This document shows, piece by piece, positions 10,748 to 23,300 of a stretch of DNA of 64,000 nucleotides; the stretch's first letter is position 1, and every line of letters begins with the position of its first letter. The notes below the pieces were generated by a model. That model saw only the letters and a list, made by a program, of their open reading frames with translations, was not told the origin of the DNA and did not search any database. The translations under genes were made by a program, and so were the position numbers. The stretch is from Phoronis australis (Eukaryota > Phoronida > Phoronidae), in NCBI GenBank assembly GCA_002633005.1, contig NMRA01000080.1:103216-167215 (forward strand), read 5' to 3'.

Positions 10748-11876
10748 GGCTCCCTAGACTGGTTTAAATCATATCTCTCAGAGAGGTGACAGGTTGTATC
10801 CGTTGGTGGACATCTGTCTGAGTCCCGAGGTTTCACACAAGGTATTCCCCAGGGATCCTTCCTGGGACCTCTGCTGCTTTTACTTTTTATAAATGATCTC
10901 TCTTTAGTCTGCGAAAACACGGTTGACATGTATGCAGATTATACTACTTCGTCTGTTGTGGCAAACTCGCTGATCGCTGTAAAGGACAGACTCCAGTCTG
11001 ATCTGGTTAAGGTTGCTACCTGGTGTACTGATAATAAAATGGTAATTAATGCTGAAAAAACAAAATGTACGAGTATTGCCTCAGAGCAATGGCATAGTAG
11101 AAGTAATTTTGAGCTTAACTTTGCTATTTCCAATGTACGCCTCAAATATGCTGACAGTGAAAAGTTATTAGGTGTTGCTGTAGATAAGACCCTCAGCTGG
11201 TCTAGCCATATAAATGGAACTGTGTCCAAAATTAGGCGGCGCCTTGGTCTTCTCCGGCGTATATCACCACTTCTTCCCACAGAAGGGCGTCTGCAATATT
11301 TCGGCGCTGATGTATTCCCTATGTTCGTTTATTGTAGTACAGTGTGGTCAGGATGCATTGCAAAATTAGTTTCCTCTTTATTGAAGGCTCAGAAGCAGGC
11401 GGCCAGACTTGTTCTATAGTAGGTGTGCCTTTTGACACTTCGTCAACTCATATGTTTAATAGACTGGGGTGGCTCCCTATTGACAAAAATTTTATATATA
11501 GGCGTCTGTGTATGGTGCATGGGTGCTTTCACGGTAAGGTACTGACTTATTTATCTCATAATCACGTACTTGCTCGAAATAGCCACCAAATCAGGACAAG
11601 ATTTTCTGCCTCAAACAATTTGGTTTTGCCCAGACACAGAACATGGTTTTATTCTAAGTCTTTCTTTATTCAGACCATCCAACAGTGGAACAATTGGCCT
11701 AATAGTCTTAACGATGCTGACTGTTATGATAATTTCAGACACCACCTCATCAGTTACTTGTGGTCGTCACAGATGTCCCTCCTTTTGTCATTCCAATATA
11801 TTTACCAACAAAATTTTATTTGTTTATTTATCTTTAATTTCAATTTGTAAATCCAATTTGTAAATGCTATTTTATT
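10748..11876 (+). mobile_element. CR1/L2-like non-LTR retrotransposon fragment, 5'-truncated and inactivated, inside the satellite
   Basis: The insertion begins abruptly after satellite sequence and encodes the C-terminal half of a reverse transcriptase. In order: LDWFKSYLSER (then an in-frame TGA at about 10787), GFTQGIPQGS, LGPLL...FINDL, and the catalytic box as MYADYTT, where YADD is expected. The second catalytic Asp is therefore replaced by Tyr. Then come the thumb (WCTDNKMVINAEKTK), LLGVAVDKTLSWSSHI and a stop at about 11418. In another frame from ~11400 follow RLGWLPIDKNFIYRRLCMVHG and the WNNWPNSL region typical of CR1-type C-termini. The 3' end has a short TTTGTAAAT repeat and no poly(A) tail, consistent with CR1/L2 biology. 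An endonuclease domain is absent. Confidence 0.85.
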
Positions 11877-14800
11877 TAGTGCATCTACTGCGTTTAGACG
11901 CGTATACACAACAATAAACACAAATAAACTCATGGAAAAGCAAATAGAGGCGTATAGAGGCTATATACGCGTATATAGATGCGTACAAACGAACATGGGA
12001 GACTTAAGACGCGTATCAGCACCCGAATAAACGCAAATCAACGCCTATAAGCGCAAATAAACGCTTTAAAGACTATGTACTCTTATATGGATGCGTATAA
12101 ACGGGCATAGACGCGCTCAGTCGCGTATAGACACGAATGACCCATGTAAACGCAAATAAAGGCGTAAAGAGGCAATGTATGTATATACAGATGGTATAAA
12201 CGGGCTTTGACGCGCTTAGTCGCGTATAGGCACGGAAAAATGTGAATAGACGCAAGTAAACGCAAATAGAGGCTATATACGCATATAAACTGCATAAACG
12301 CTTTTAGATGCGTATAGACACGAATAAACGTGAATAGACGCATGTAAACGCAAATAGACGCGTAAAGAAGTTATATCAGCTTATATACATGTATTTTAAG
12401 GGGCATAGACGCGCTTTGACACGTATAGACACTAATGGACGCGTATAGACACTAATAGACGCGAATAGACGCAGGTAAACGCAGATAGACGCGTATGGAG
12501 GCTATGGACTTGTATACAGATGCGAATGAACGGCTTCGATGCGCTTAGACAAATAGGCGCGAAAATACACATGGTGACGCAAATACACGCGTAAGGAATG
12601 ATATATACGCGTATACAAATGCCTATAAACAGGCATAGAGTGGCTTAGACGCATACAGACATGGCTAGACTCGAATAGACGCGATTATACGAAAGTGGGC
12701 GCATATAGAGGCTATAAACGCGAATATAGAGTCGATAAACCGCATCAACGCGTATAGACTTTGATTAAACGCAAATAGACGCGTCTCAATGCAAATAGAA
12801 GCATATAAAGGCTATAAAAGCGGATGTAGATGCGTATAAGCGGGCAAAGACGCGCTTAGACGCGTATGGGCCCTAATAGACACGTAAGGACACTAATAGG
12901 CGCGAATAGACGCATGTTAACGCAAATAGACGTGTATAAATGCTATATACCTATATATTGATACATATAAACGGGCGTTGACGCGTATAAACACTAATGG
13001 ACGTGTATAGACACTATTAAAAGAGAAGGGACGCATGTAAACGCAAATAGATGGGTATAGAGGCTATTTACGCGTATATAGACGTACATAGACGGGCTTA
13101 GACGCGTATAGACATTAATAGACGCGTATAGACACAAATAGACGCATGTATTTGAAAATATACGCTTATAGAGGCTATATAAGCGTATACAGATGCATAT
13201 GAATGGGCAAAGACGTGATTAGACGGGTGTAGACATGATTAGACTCAAATAGACGCGAGTAAACGAAAATAGACGCGAAAACAGGGTATATACGAGTACA
13301 TAGACGCGTATAAACCGCTTCAACGAGTATTAAACGCAAATAGACACGTATAGAGGCTTCATAAGCGTACATAGACCCGTGTAAACGCGCCTATACGCGC
13401 TTAGACGCGTAGACACTAATAGACGCGTATAGACACTAATAGCTGCGATTAGACGCATGTAAACGCAATTGACGCGTATAAATGCTATATATGCGTTTAC
13501 AGATGCGTATCAATTTCGTAGACTAGCTTAGACGCATGTACACACAAATCGACGCATGTAAACGAAAATAGACTCATATATAGGCTATGCACGCTGATAT
13601 TGATGCGTATAAATGGGCATAAACGCTCTTAGAGGCGTATAGGCACTAATGGACAAGTAAAGACACCTTTAGAAGAGAATAGACGTATGTAACGCAATTA
13701 AATGCGTATAGAGGCTATTTATGAGTATATAGATATGTATGAACGGGCACCGACGCGCCTAGACGCGTATAGACATCACTAGACTCAAATAAACGCGAGT
13801 AAACGAACGTAGACGCGTATAGAGGTTTCATACGCGTTTACTAATGCGTATGAAAGGGTATGGATGCCCTTAGACGAATACGACAGGAAACACGCAAACA
13901 GACGCGTATAAAGTCTGTATACCCTTATATAGATGCGTATAAACGGGCATAGTCACGCTTAGACGTGTAGAGACGCAAATGAACGCGAATAGACGCAAGT
14001 AAAAACAAATAGACGCGTGTAGAAGCTATACACGCGTACATAGATGCGTATAAGCAGGAATAGACGATCTTAGACACGTGTAGACACGAATAAAGGCGAA
14101 TAGACGCATTTAAACGCAAATGAACGCGTATAGAGGCTTTATACGCCTATAATAGATAAGTATAAACGAGCATAGAGGCGTTTAGACGCGTATAGACACT
14201 AATAGACGCATGTAGACGCACTAATACGCGTAGATAGATTATATAGATGCGTATAAACCTGAATAGACGATCTTAGACACGTGTAGACACGAATAAAGGC
14301 GAATAGAAGCATTTAAACGCAAATAAACGCGTGTAAAGGCTATATACTCATATACAGATGCGTATAAACGGTATTGACGGGCTTAGACATGTATAAACAC
14401 AAAATAAACGCGAATAGACGCATGTAAATTCAGAAAAAAGCGTAAAGAGGCAATATACGCATATACAGACGCGTATAAACGGTGAGAGACGGGCTTTGAC
14501 GCGTATAGACATGAATAAACGAGAATAGTTACATGTAAACGCAATTGACGCGTATAGATGAGTATAAATTTCATAGACGCGCTTACGCGCATGTACACAC
14601 AAATGGAGGCAAACAAACGCATGTAATCTCAAATACACACGTGTATAGGCTATGCACGCGTATATTGATGCCTATAGATGAACATAGACGCTTTTAGACG
14701 CGTATAGTCACTAATGGACGCGTATAGACCTATTAGACTATGTAAATCCATATAAATGTGTATAAAGGCTATTTACGCGTATACAGATGTTTATGAACTG

Positions 14801-15214
14801 GCACCGACGCGCTTAGACGCGTATAGACACCACACAACGGGAATAGACGCAGGCATGTAAACTCACATAGATGCGTAAGGAGGCTACGTTTATACGGATG
14901 GGTATAAGCGGGCATAGACGCGCTTAGAGGCGTATAGACAACAATAGACGCGAATAGACGCATGTAAACGCAAACAGACTCGTAAAGAGGCTATATACGC
15001 GTAGACAGATACCTATGAACAGGCATAGAGGCGCTTAGATGATTACAGACATGGCTAGTCTCAAATAGACGCGAGTAAAGGAACATAGACGCAAAAATAG
15101 GCTATAATTGCGTATACAGGTGCGTACAAACGGTCATAGACGCGCTTAGACGCATATAGACACGAATGGACGTGAATAATTGCATGTTAACGCAAATTAA
15201 CTCTATAGAGGCTA

Positions 15215-16389
15215 CAGCACACATTACGAATTTTTGTCCGACTGGTCGGAAATTGGTCGACGACCGGCCGTCGACCGGTCGTCTAGCCGACCAGCAGCCG
15301 ACCAGCAACGGTCGGCTAGGAGCAGTTTGTTGAGTCGCCTCTGTGGTCGGCACTTGGGTCGGCTAAGTGGTCGTCTAGCGTAGACGACCAATTCGGATTA
15401 AACGTGTCCTTGGTCGGCAATTGCCATTTTATGACTTAGTGGGTGAACTTTGTCCAAACAAACATTTAACTGTTCGCTGTTCGTTCACCAGTGGCAACTC
15501 CGGTCTTGACATCAGTTTATCAACTTTTGTTCAACTATTGAAAGATGATGGTGATAAAATCGAATCAACCTACAAATGCGAAGTGCGGACGGCGTGGTAA
15601 AATCAAACGTTAAGTGATATAGCGGAAGCATTATTTCTGTCTCTTTGTATGAGACTTTTTATACAGTACAATATGCATAAAAACAAGCACGAAATTTGAA
15701 TTATTACAGTAAAAGTGCACAAAAATCAGAATACAACGCTGGCTGTTTTACGACCTCAAGTGTTTTCATAAAACGCAACGGATTATTTCGAGAGACAGCA
15801 ATTCAAGGTTTAAAGTTTAGCTAAATTTATGAGTTTATTCAATTTTCTTTATGTTGTAAGGATTGCGTAAATAGTTGTACATATTCAGGGCAAATAAAAG
15901 TTATATTTATTTACATGTCATTACAAACTTTTCCTGTTCAAAGTTTCTTTCTCTCAAAAGCGGTCTTCGAATGTAGAATCTGGACTATGGTATGTAGTGT
16001 TTGTCCTATCTTTATAGTTCACGTTCTTTCCGAAAATTATCTATAGTTTGTTTTCGAAGCAGGGGAGAATTGTGAGTGTGTGGGAATGGCTTATTGTACA
16101 CGTACGTGTTATTCACATTTTTAACATATACTTCAACCGATATTACAATATACGTATGCCTAAGAACGTGCTCCGAGTCAGTGACCCTGTAACCAGTATG
16201 CCGTAAACTTTGTTTATCTAAACTTTGAAGACGTGCTTTGTACTTGGCCCCGGTTTATTATTGTAGGGTCCTGACAACACACGACTCTGAAAGTTTTGAA
16301 AACGCAACTCTTTCTTTACGCAGTTATGTATTTTGCTGGTCGTCGACCAATTTCCGACCGGTCGGACAAAAAAATCGTGATGTGTGCTG
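15215..16389. mobile_element. Non-autonomous DNA transposon with ~50-bp terminal inverted repeats, inside the satellite
   Basis: The 1,175-bp segment interrupts the satellite. Its ends are inverted copies for about 50 bases with few mismatches: CAGCACACATTACG at the left and CGTGATGTGTGCTG at the right, each followed inward by GTCCGAC(C/T)GGTCGG and AATTGGTCGACGACC. Inside the left end several GTCGGC or GGTCGTCTAG motifs are repeated, like subterminal transposase-binding sites. The interior is AT-rich and non-coding, so any transposase would act in trans. No unambiguous target-site duplication is visible (flanks GAGGCTA and CATATAC). Superfamily not assigned; a hAT-like CAG end is one possibility. 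Confidence 0.8.
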
Positions 16390-19300
16390 CATATACATGT
16401 ATTTAGATGCGTACGAACGGGCATACGTGCTTAGATGCCTAAAGACACGAATAAACGCAAAGAGAGCCATGTAAACGCAAACAGAAGCGTAAAGAGGCTA
16501 TATATGAGTATACACATGGGTAAAAACAGGCATTGACGCGCTTAGACGGGTATGAAAACGAAAAAAACGTGAAGAGACGCATGAAAACGTAAATAGACGG
16601 GTATGGAGGCTCTATCAACGTATACAGATGCATATAAACGGGCATAAACGCGCGTAGAGGCGTATAGACAACAATAGACGCGAAAAGTCACATGTAAACG
16701 CAAACACACGCGTGAAGACACTATATACGCGTATACACATACCTACATCTGTATGAACGGGCATAGACGTGCTTAGATGAATGTAGACATGGCTAGAATC
16801 AAATAGACGCGAGCAAACGAACATAGACGCGAACGGAGGCTATATACGCTTATATAGATGCGTATAAACGTCATAAAAACGCTTAGACGCGTATAGACAC
16901 GATTGAACGCGAACATATGCATTATAAGGCAAATATAAATAGAAGCGTATGGGGGCTATATCAGCGTATATTGATGCAAATAAACGGGCATAGACGGCCT
17001 AGAGGCGTATAGACAACAATAGACGCAAATAGACGCATGTAAACGCGAATAGACGCGTATACAGGCTATACACGCGTATACAGATGCGTGTAAACAGGCA
17101 TAGTCTGGCTTAGACGTGTATAGACATGGCTAGACTCAAATAGACGCGAGTAAACGAAAATAGACGCATGTTAACGCAAGTAGACGCGTAAAGAGGCTAT
17201 ATACGCGAATATAGAAACGCATAAACGGGCAAAGACGCGCTTATACTTGTATAGACACTAATAGACGCGTATAGACACTAATAGACTCGAATATACGCAT
17301 GTGAACGCAATTAGACGCGTATAGAGGCTACTTACGCGTATATAGACGCGCTTAGACGCGCATAGACACGGCTAGACTGAAATAGACGTGAATAAACGAA
17401 AATGGACGCGAATAGAAGAAATATACGCGTATAAAGATAAGCATCAATATGAACGGACGCAATTAGACACTTATTGACACGAATAAAAGCGAAGAGACGC
17501 ATTTAAACGCAGATGGATGCATATATAGGCTATATACGCGAATAAAGACGCGTATAAACGGTTATAGACGGACTTTGACGCGTATAAACACGAATAGACG
17601 CAAGTAGACGCATGTAAACGTAAATGCAGGCGTATATGGCTATACACGCGTATGTAGATGCTTAGAAACGGACATAGACGCGCTAAGACGGGCATAGACA
17701 AGACGAATAGACGCATGTAAAAGCAAATAGACGCGCAAAGAGGCTATACACGCGTATTTAAATACCTACAAACAGGCATAGACGCACTTAGACGCGTATA
17801 GAGACTAATCAACGCGAATAGACGCATGTAAAGGTAAAAAGACGCTATAGAGGTTCCATACGCGTATATAGAAGTATATAAAAGGGCACAGACGCATTTA
17901 GATGCGTATGGACACAAATAGAATTGAATAGACTCATCTAAACGCAAATAAACGCGTATAGAGACTATATACGCGCATGCCGATACCTATGAACGGCCAT
18001 AGACGTGCTTAAATGAGTATAGACATGGCTAGACTCAAATACACGCGAGTAAACGAACATAGACGCTAATGGAGGCTACATAGGCGTATATAGACGCGTA
18101 TCAACCGCATCAACGCGTATAGACACAACTAAACGATAATAGACGCATGTAAACACATGTAGACGCGTAAAAAGGCTATATACGCGAATGTAGAAACGTA
18201 TAAACGGACAAAGACGCGCTTAGACGCGTATAGACACTAATAGACGCGAAAAGACGCAAATAAAAGCAACTAAACGCGTATAGAGGCCATATACGCGTAT
18301 ATAGATGCGTATAAAACGGAATAGACGCGCTTAGACACGTACAGACATCAGTAAAGGCGAATAGACGCATTTAAACACAAATAGACGTCTATAGAGGCTA
18401 TATACGCCTATATAGACACGTATAAAGAGGAATAGAGGCGCTTAGACAAGTTTAGACACTAATAGACGCATGTGAACGCAAAAATACGTGTAGAGAGAAT
18501 ATACGCGTGTATAGATGCGTATAAACGGGGATAGATGCGCTTAGACGCGTATAGACATGAGCAGACGCAAATACACGCATTTAATCGAATATAGACGCGT
18601 ATAGACGCCATATTCGCGTACAGATGCCTAAGAACGGGGTGGATGCGCTTAGACGAAAAGGCGCAAAAACAGATGGTAACGCAAAAAGAAGCGTTTAGAG
18701 GATATATACGCGTATATGGAGGCGTATAAACGCGCATATATTGGCTTAGACGGGAATAGACATGGCTAGACTCAAATACACGCGATTAAACGAAACTAGA
18801 CGCAAAAACAGGTTATGTATCCTTATGTAGACGACTATAAACCGCATCAACGCTTATAGACTCGATTAAAAGTGAAAAGACGCATGTAAACGCAAATAGA
18901 CACGTATAGAAGCTTTATATGCGTACATAGACGCGTCTAAACTCGTCTACACGCGTTTAGACTCATATAGAAAATAATAGACGCGTTTTGACACTAATAG
19001 ACGCATATATACGCGTATCTAAATTCATATCAACCCGCAGGAGCGTGCCTGGACGCGTATAGACGCGAATAAACGCATATTAACACAAATAGACAAGTAT
19101 AGATGCAATATACGCGTTTATAGATGCATATAAAGGGGCATAGACACGTTTAGACGCGAATAGACGCATGTAAACGCAAATGCACGTGTATAGAGGCTAT
19201 ATACGCGTATATAGATGCTTATGAATGGGCATAGATGCGTTAAGACGCGCAGACACAAATAAACTTAAATAAATGCAAGTAGAACCAAAAAGACGCGTAT

Positions 19301-22300
19301 AAAACCTATACACGAGTATCTAAATACATATAAACTGGCATAGACGCGCTTAGACGCGCATAGACACGAATAGACGGGAATAAACGCCCTCAGATGCGTA
19401 TAAATACTAACAGACGCCTGTAGACGCTTCTAAAGGCAAACCAACGCGTATATAGGCTATATACTTGTATATAGATGCGTATCAACGAGAATAGACGCGC
19501 TTAGACGCGTAAAGACACGAACAATGACGAAAAGACGCTTTAAACGTACATAGACGTGTATAGAGGCTATATACGCCTATATAGGTGCGTATAAATGAGC
19601 AAGGAGATGCTTAGACGCGTTTAGACACCAATCGACTCAAGTAAACGCAATAATACGCGTATAGAGGCTATATACGAATATACAGATGCGTATAATGGAA
19701 GAGTATAGACACTATTAGATGAGAATAGACGTATGTAAACGCCAATAGATGCGTATAGAGGCTATTTACGCGTGTACAGACGTGTAAAAACGGGCATAGG
19801 CGCGTTTAGACTGGTATAGACATGACTAGACTCAAATAGACGCGAGTTAACGATAACGGACGCAAATGGAGGCTATATACTCGTATAGAGATGCTTATAG
19901 ACATTGCTAGACTGAAATAGACGAATGCAAACGCAAATACACGAGAATAGAGGCTATATACGCGTGTACTGGTGCGTATGAACAGGCATGGACGCACTTA
20001 AGACGAAGATTCCAGGAAAGACACAAATTGACGCCTATAAAATCTTTATACGCGCATAAACGAGCATAGACGCTCTTAGACGCGTATACACACGAAAGGA
20101 CACTCATAGACGCACGTAAAAGCAAATACACCCAAATAGAGGATATATACGCGTATAAAGATGCGTATATACGGGCATATACGCGTTTAGACACGTATAG
20201 ACACATATAAACCCCAAATACACGCATGAAAGAGGAAATACACGCCTATAGATGCTATACACGCGTATATAGACGCGTATAAACGGGCAAAGACGCGCTT
20301 AGACACGTACAGATAAGAATAAAGACGAATAGACGCATTTAAACGCAAATGGACGCATAAAGAGGCTATTTACGGGTATACAGGTGAACGGACTAAGGCG
20401 CGATTATACGCGTGTAGACACGAAGAAAGGGGCAAATAGACGCATTTAAACGCAAATGGACGCGTAAAGAGGCTTTATACGACTATGTAGATGCGTATAA
20501 ACGAGCATAGAGGCACTTAGACGCGTACAGAAAATAACAAACACATGTAAACGCAATAATACGCGTAGAGAACATGCGTCTAGAGGCTATATACGCATAT
20601 ACAGATGTGTATAAATGGGATTGACGAGCTTACACGCGTGTAAACACCAAAAAAACAAGCACACGCATGTAGACGCAGATAGATGCGTATGGAGGATATA
20701 TACTCGTATATAGACCCATATAAATGGGCGTAGATGCGCTTTGACGCGTATAAACACGAATAAACGCGAATAGACGGATGCAAACGCAAATGCACAGGTA
20801 TACAGGCTATATACTCGTACGTAGACGCATATAAACTGGCTTAGAGGAGCTAAGACGGGTATATACACGAAAAACGCAAAAAGACGCATGTAAAAGAAAA
20901 TAGACGGATATAGAGGCTAAAGACGCGTGTCTTAATACATATAAAGGGGCATAGACGCGCTAATACGCGTATAGACACGAATAGACGCATGTTAACGTAA
21001 ACAGACGCGTATAGAGGTTATATACGCGTCTACAGATGCCTAAGAACGGGATACGGGATGGACGGGCTTAGACGTAAAGGCGGTAAAACACGCACATTAA
21101 CGGAAATAGACGCGTATAGAGGCTATATACGCGTATAACCTGGCAAAGACACGTATAGACGCGTATAGACACTAATAGACGCAAATAGATGCATGACAAC
21201 GTAAATATACGCTAACAGAGGCTATATACGAACGGGATTGAAGACCTTAAACGCGTAGACACGAAAAAACGGGAAAAGACGCATGTAAACGGGGATAGAT
21301 ACGTAAAGAGGCTATATACGCGTATACAGATACCTATGAACGGGCATAGACGCGCTCAAATGAGTATAGACATGGCTAGACTCAAATACACGCGAGTAAA
21401 CGAACATAGACGCAAATAGAGGCGTTTATAGAGGCGTACAAACCGCATCAACGCGTATAAACTCGATTGAACGAGAATATACGCATGTAAACGCAAGTGG
21501 ACGCGTAAAGAGGCTATATACGCGGCTGTAGATACGTATAAACGGGCGAAGACGCGCTTAGACGCGTATAGAAACGAATAGACCTGAGTAGACGCACGTA
21601 AACGCAAAGTGACGCGTATAGAGACTATAACCGCGTTCATAGATGCGTATAAACGGGCAAAGACGCGCATAGAGCGTATACACACTAAAAGACGCGAATA
21701 GACGCGTGTAAAAGCAAATGGACGCGTATGAAAGCGATACACGGGCATCTAAATACACATAAACGGGCACAGACGCTCTTAGTAGAGTATAGACACCAAT
21801 AGACATGAGTAGATGCCCGTAAACGCAAAGTGACGTGTATGCAGACTATAAACCCGTTTATAGATGCGTATAAACGGGCAAAGACACGCATAGAGCGTAT
21901 ACACAGTAATAGACGCGTATAGATGCATGTGAACGCAAGTAGACGCGCTAAACTGCTGTATACGCGGATGTAGATCCGTATAAAAGGGCAAATAAGCATT
22001 TAGACGCGTATCAACACTAATAGACGCGTATAGACAGTAAGTGACGCCAAAAAACGCCTGTAAACGCAAATAGACGCGTATAGAGGTCATATACGTGTAA
22101 ACATATGCGTATGAACGGGCATCGACGTTCTTAGACGCGTTTAGAGTCTATATACGCGTATATAGATGTATATAAACGTGCAAAGACACGCTTAGACGCG
22201 TATAGACACTAATAGACGCAAATAGACGCCTATTAACGCAAATAAACGGGAACAGAGGCTATATACGCATATACAAATGCGTATAAACGGGATTGACGGG

Positions 22301-23300
22301 CTTAGACGTGTATAGACACGAATGTACGCAACTAATTGCATGTTAACGCAAATAAATGCTATAGAGACATGTATATAGATGCGCATAAACGGGCATAGAC
22401 GCCCTTAGACGCGTGTAAGCACAAACAAACGCGAATAGATGCACGTGAACGCAAACGCAGGCTATATACTCGTAGGTAGACGCATATCAAATGGCTTAAA
22501 GGCGCTAAGACGGTATATACACGAAAAACGCGAATAAACGCATGTAAAAGAAGATAGACGGGTATATAGGCTATACACGCGTTTCTTCATACATATAAAG
22601 GGGCATAGACGCGCTAATACGCGTATAGACACGAATAGACACGAATAGACGCATGTTAGCGCAAATAGACGCGTATAGAGGTTATATACGCGTATACAGA
22701 TGCCTATGAACGGGATAGACGCGTTTAAACGAAAAGGTGCAAAAACACGCATGTTAACGCAAATAGATGCGTATAGAGCAAATATACGCGTATGGCAAAG
22801 AGGCACTTAGACGCGTATAGACAATAATAGACGCAAATAGACTCATATAAATGCGTACAGAGGCTAAATACGCATATACAGATGTGAATAAACGGGATTG
22901 ACGACCTTAGATGGGTATAAACACGAAAAAAACATTAATAGACGCATGTAAACGCAAATAGATGCGTATAGAGGCTATATGCGCTTATATAGACGCTTAT
23001 CAACTCATAGACGCACTTTGACACGTATAGACTCGAATAAACGTGAAAAGAAGTATGTAGACGCAAATAGACGAGTTTAGATTTTATATACTCGTGTCTA
23101 GATGCATACAAACGTTCATAGGCGCGCTAAGACGGGTATAGACACGAAAAAACGCAAATAGACGCATGTAAACGCAAATAGAAAAGTATAGAGGCTAAAA
23201 ACGCGTATATAGGAGAGTATAAGCGGGTATAGACGTTTTTAGACACGTATAGACACGAATAAATGCAAATAGACGCATGTAAAGGCAGAGACGCGTAATG

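Larger units (their letters stand above)
9145..23296 (-). repeat. Large satellite, left array (GACGCGTATAGA orientation)
   Basis: About 14 kb of degenerate tandem repeat on the plus strand, made of ~10-base words such as TAGACGCGTA, TAGACGCATG and TAAACGCAAA. About eleven words make a unit of roughly 100-130 bp (ideal 111 bp), often marked by GAGGCTATATACGCG. It is CpG-rich and dense in ACGCGT. Units are clearly diverged from each other. The variant block CATGGCTAGACTCAAATAG recurs (for example near 16785, 17110, 18025, 18765 and 21370), suggesting weak higher-order structure. Two foreign insertions interrupt it, at 10748-11876 and 15215-16389. Assigned to the minus strand because the word TCTATACGCG reads that way. 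Confidence 0.95.
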
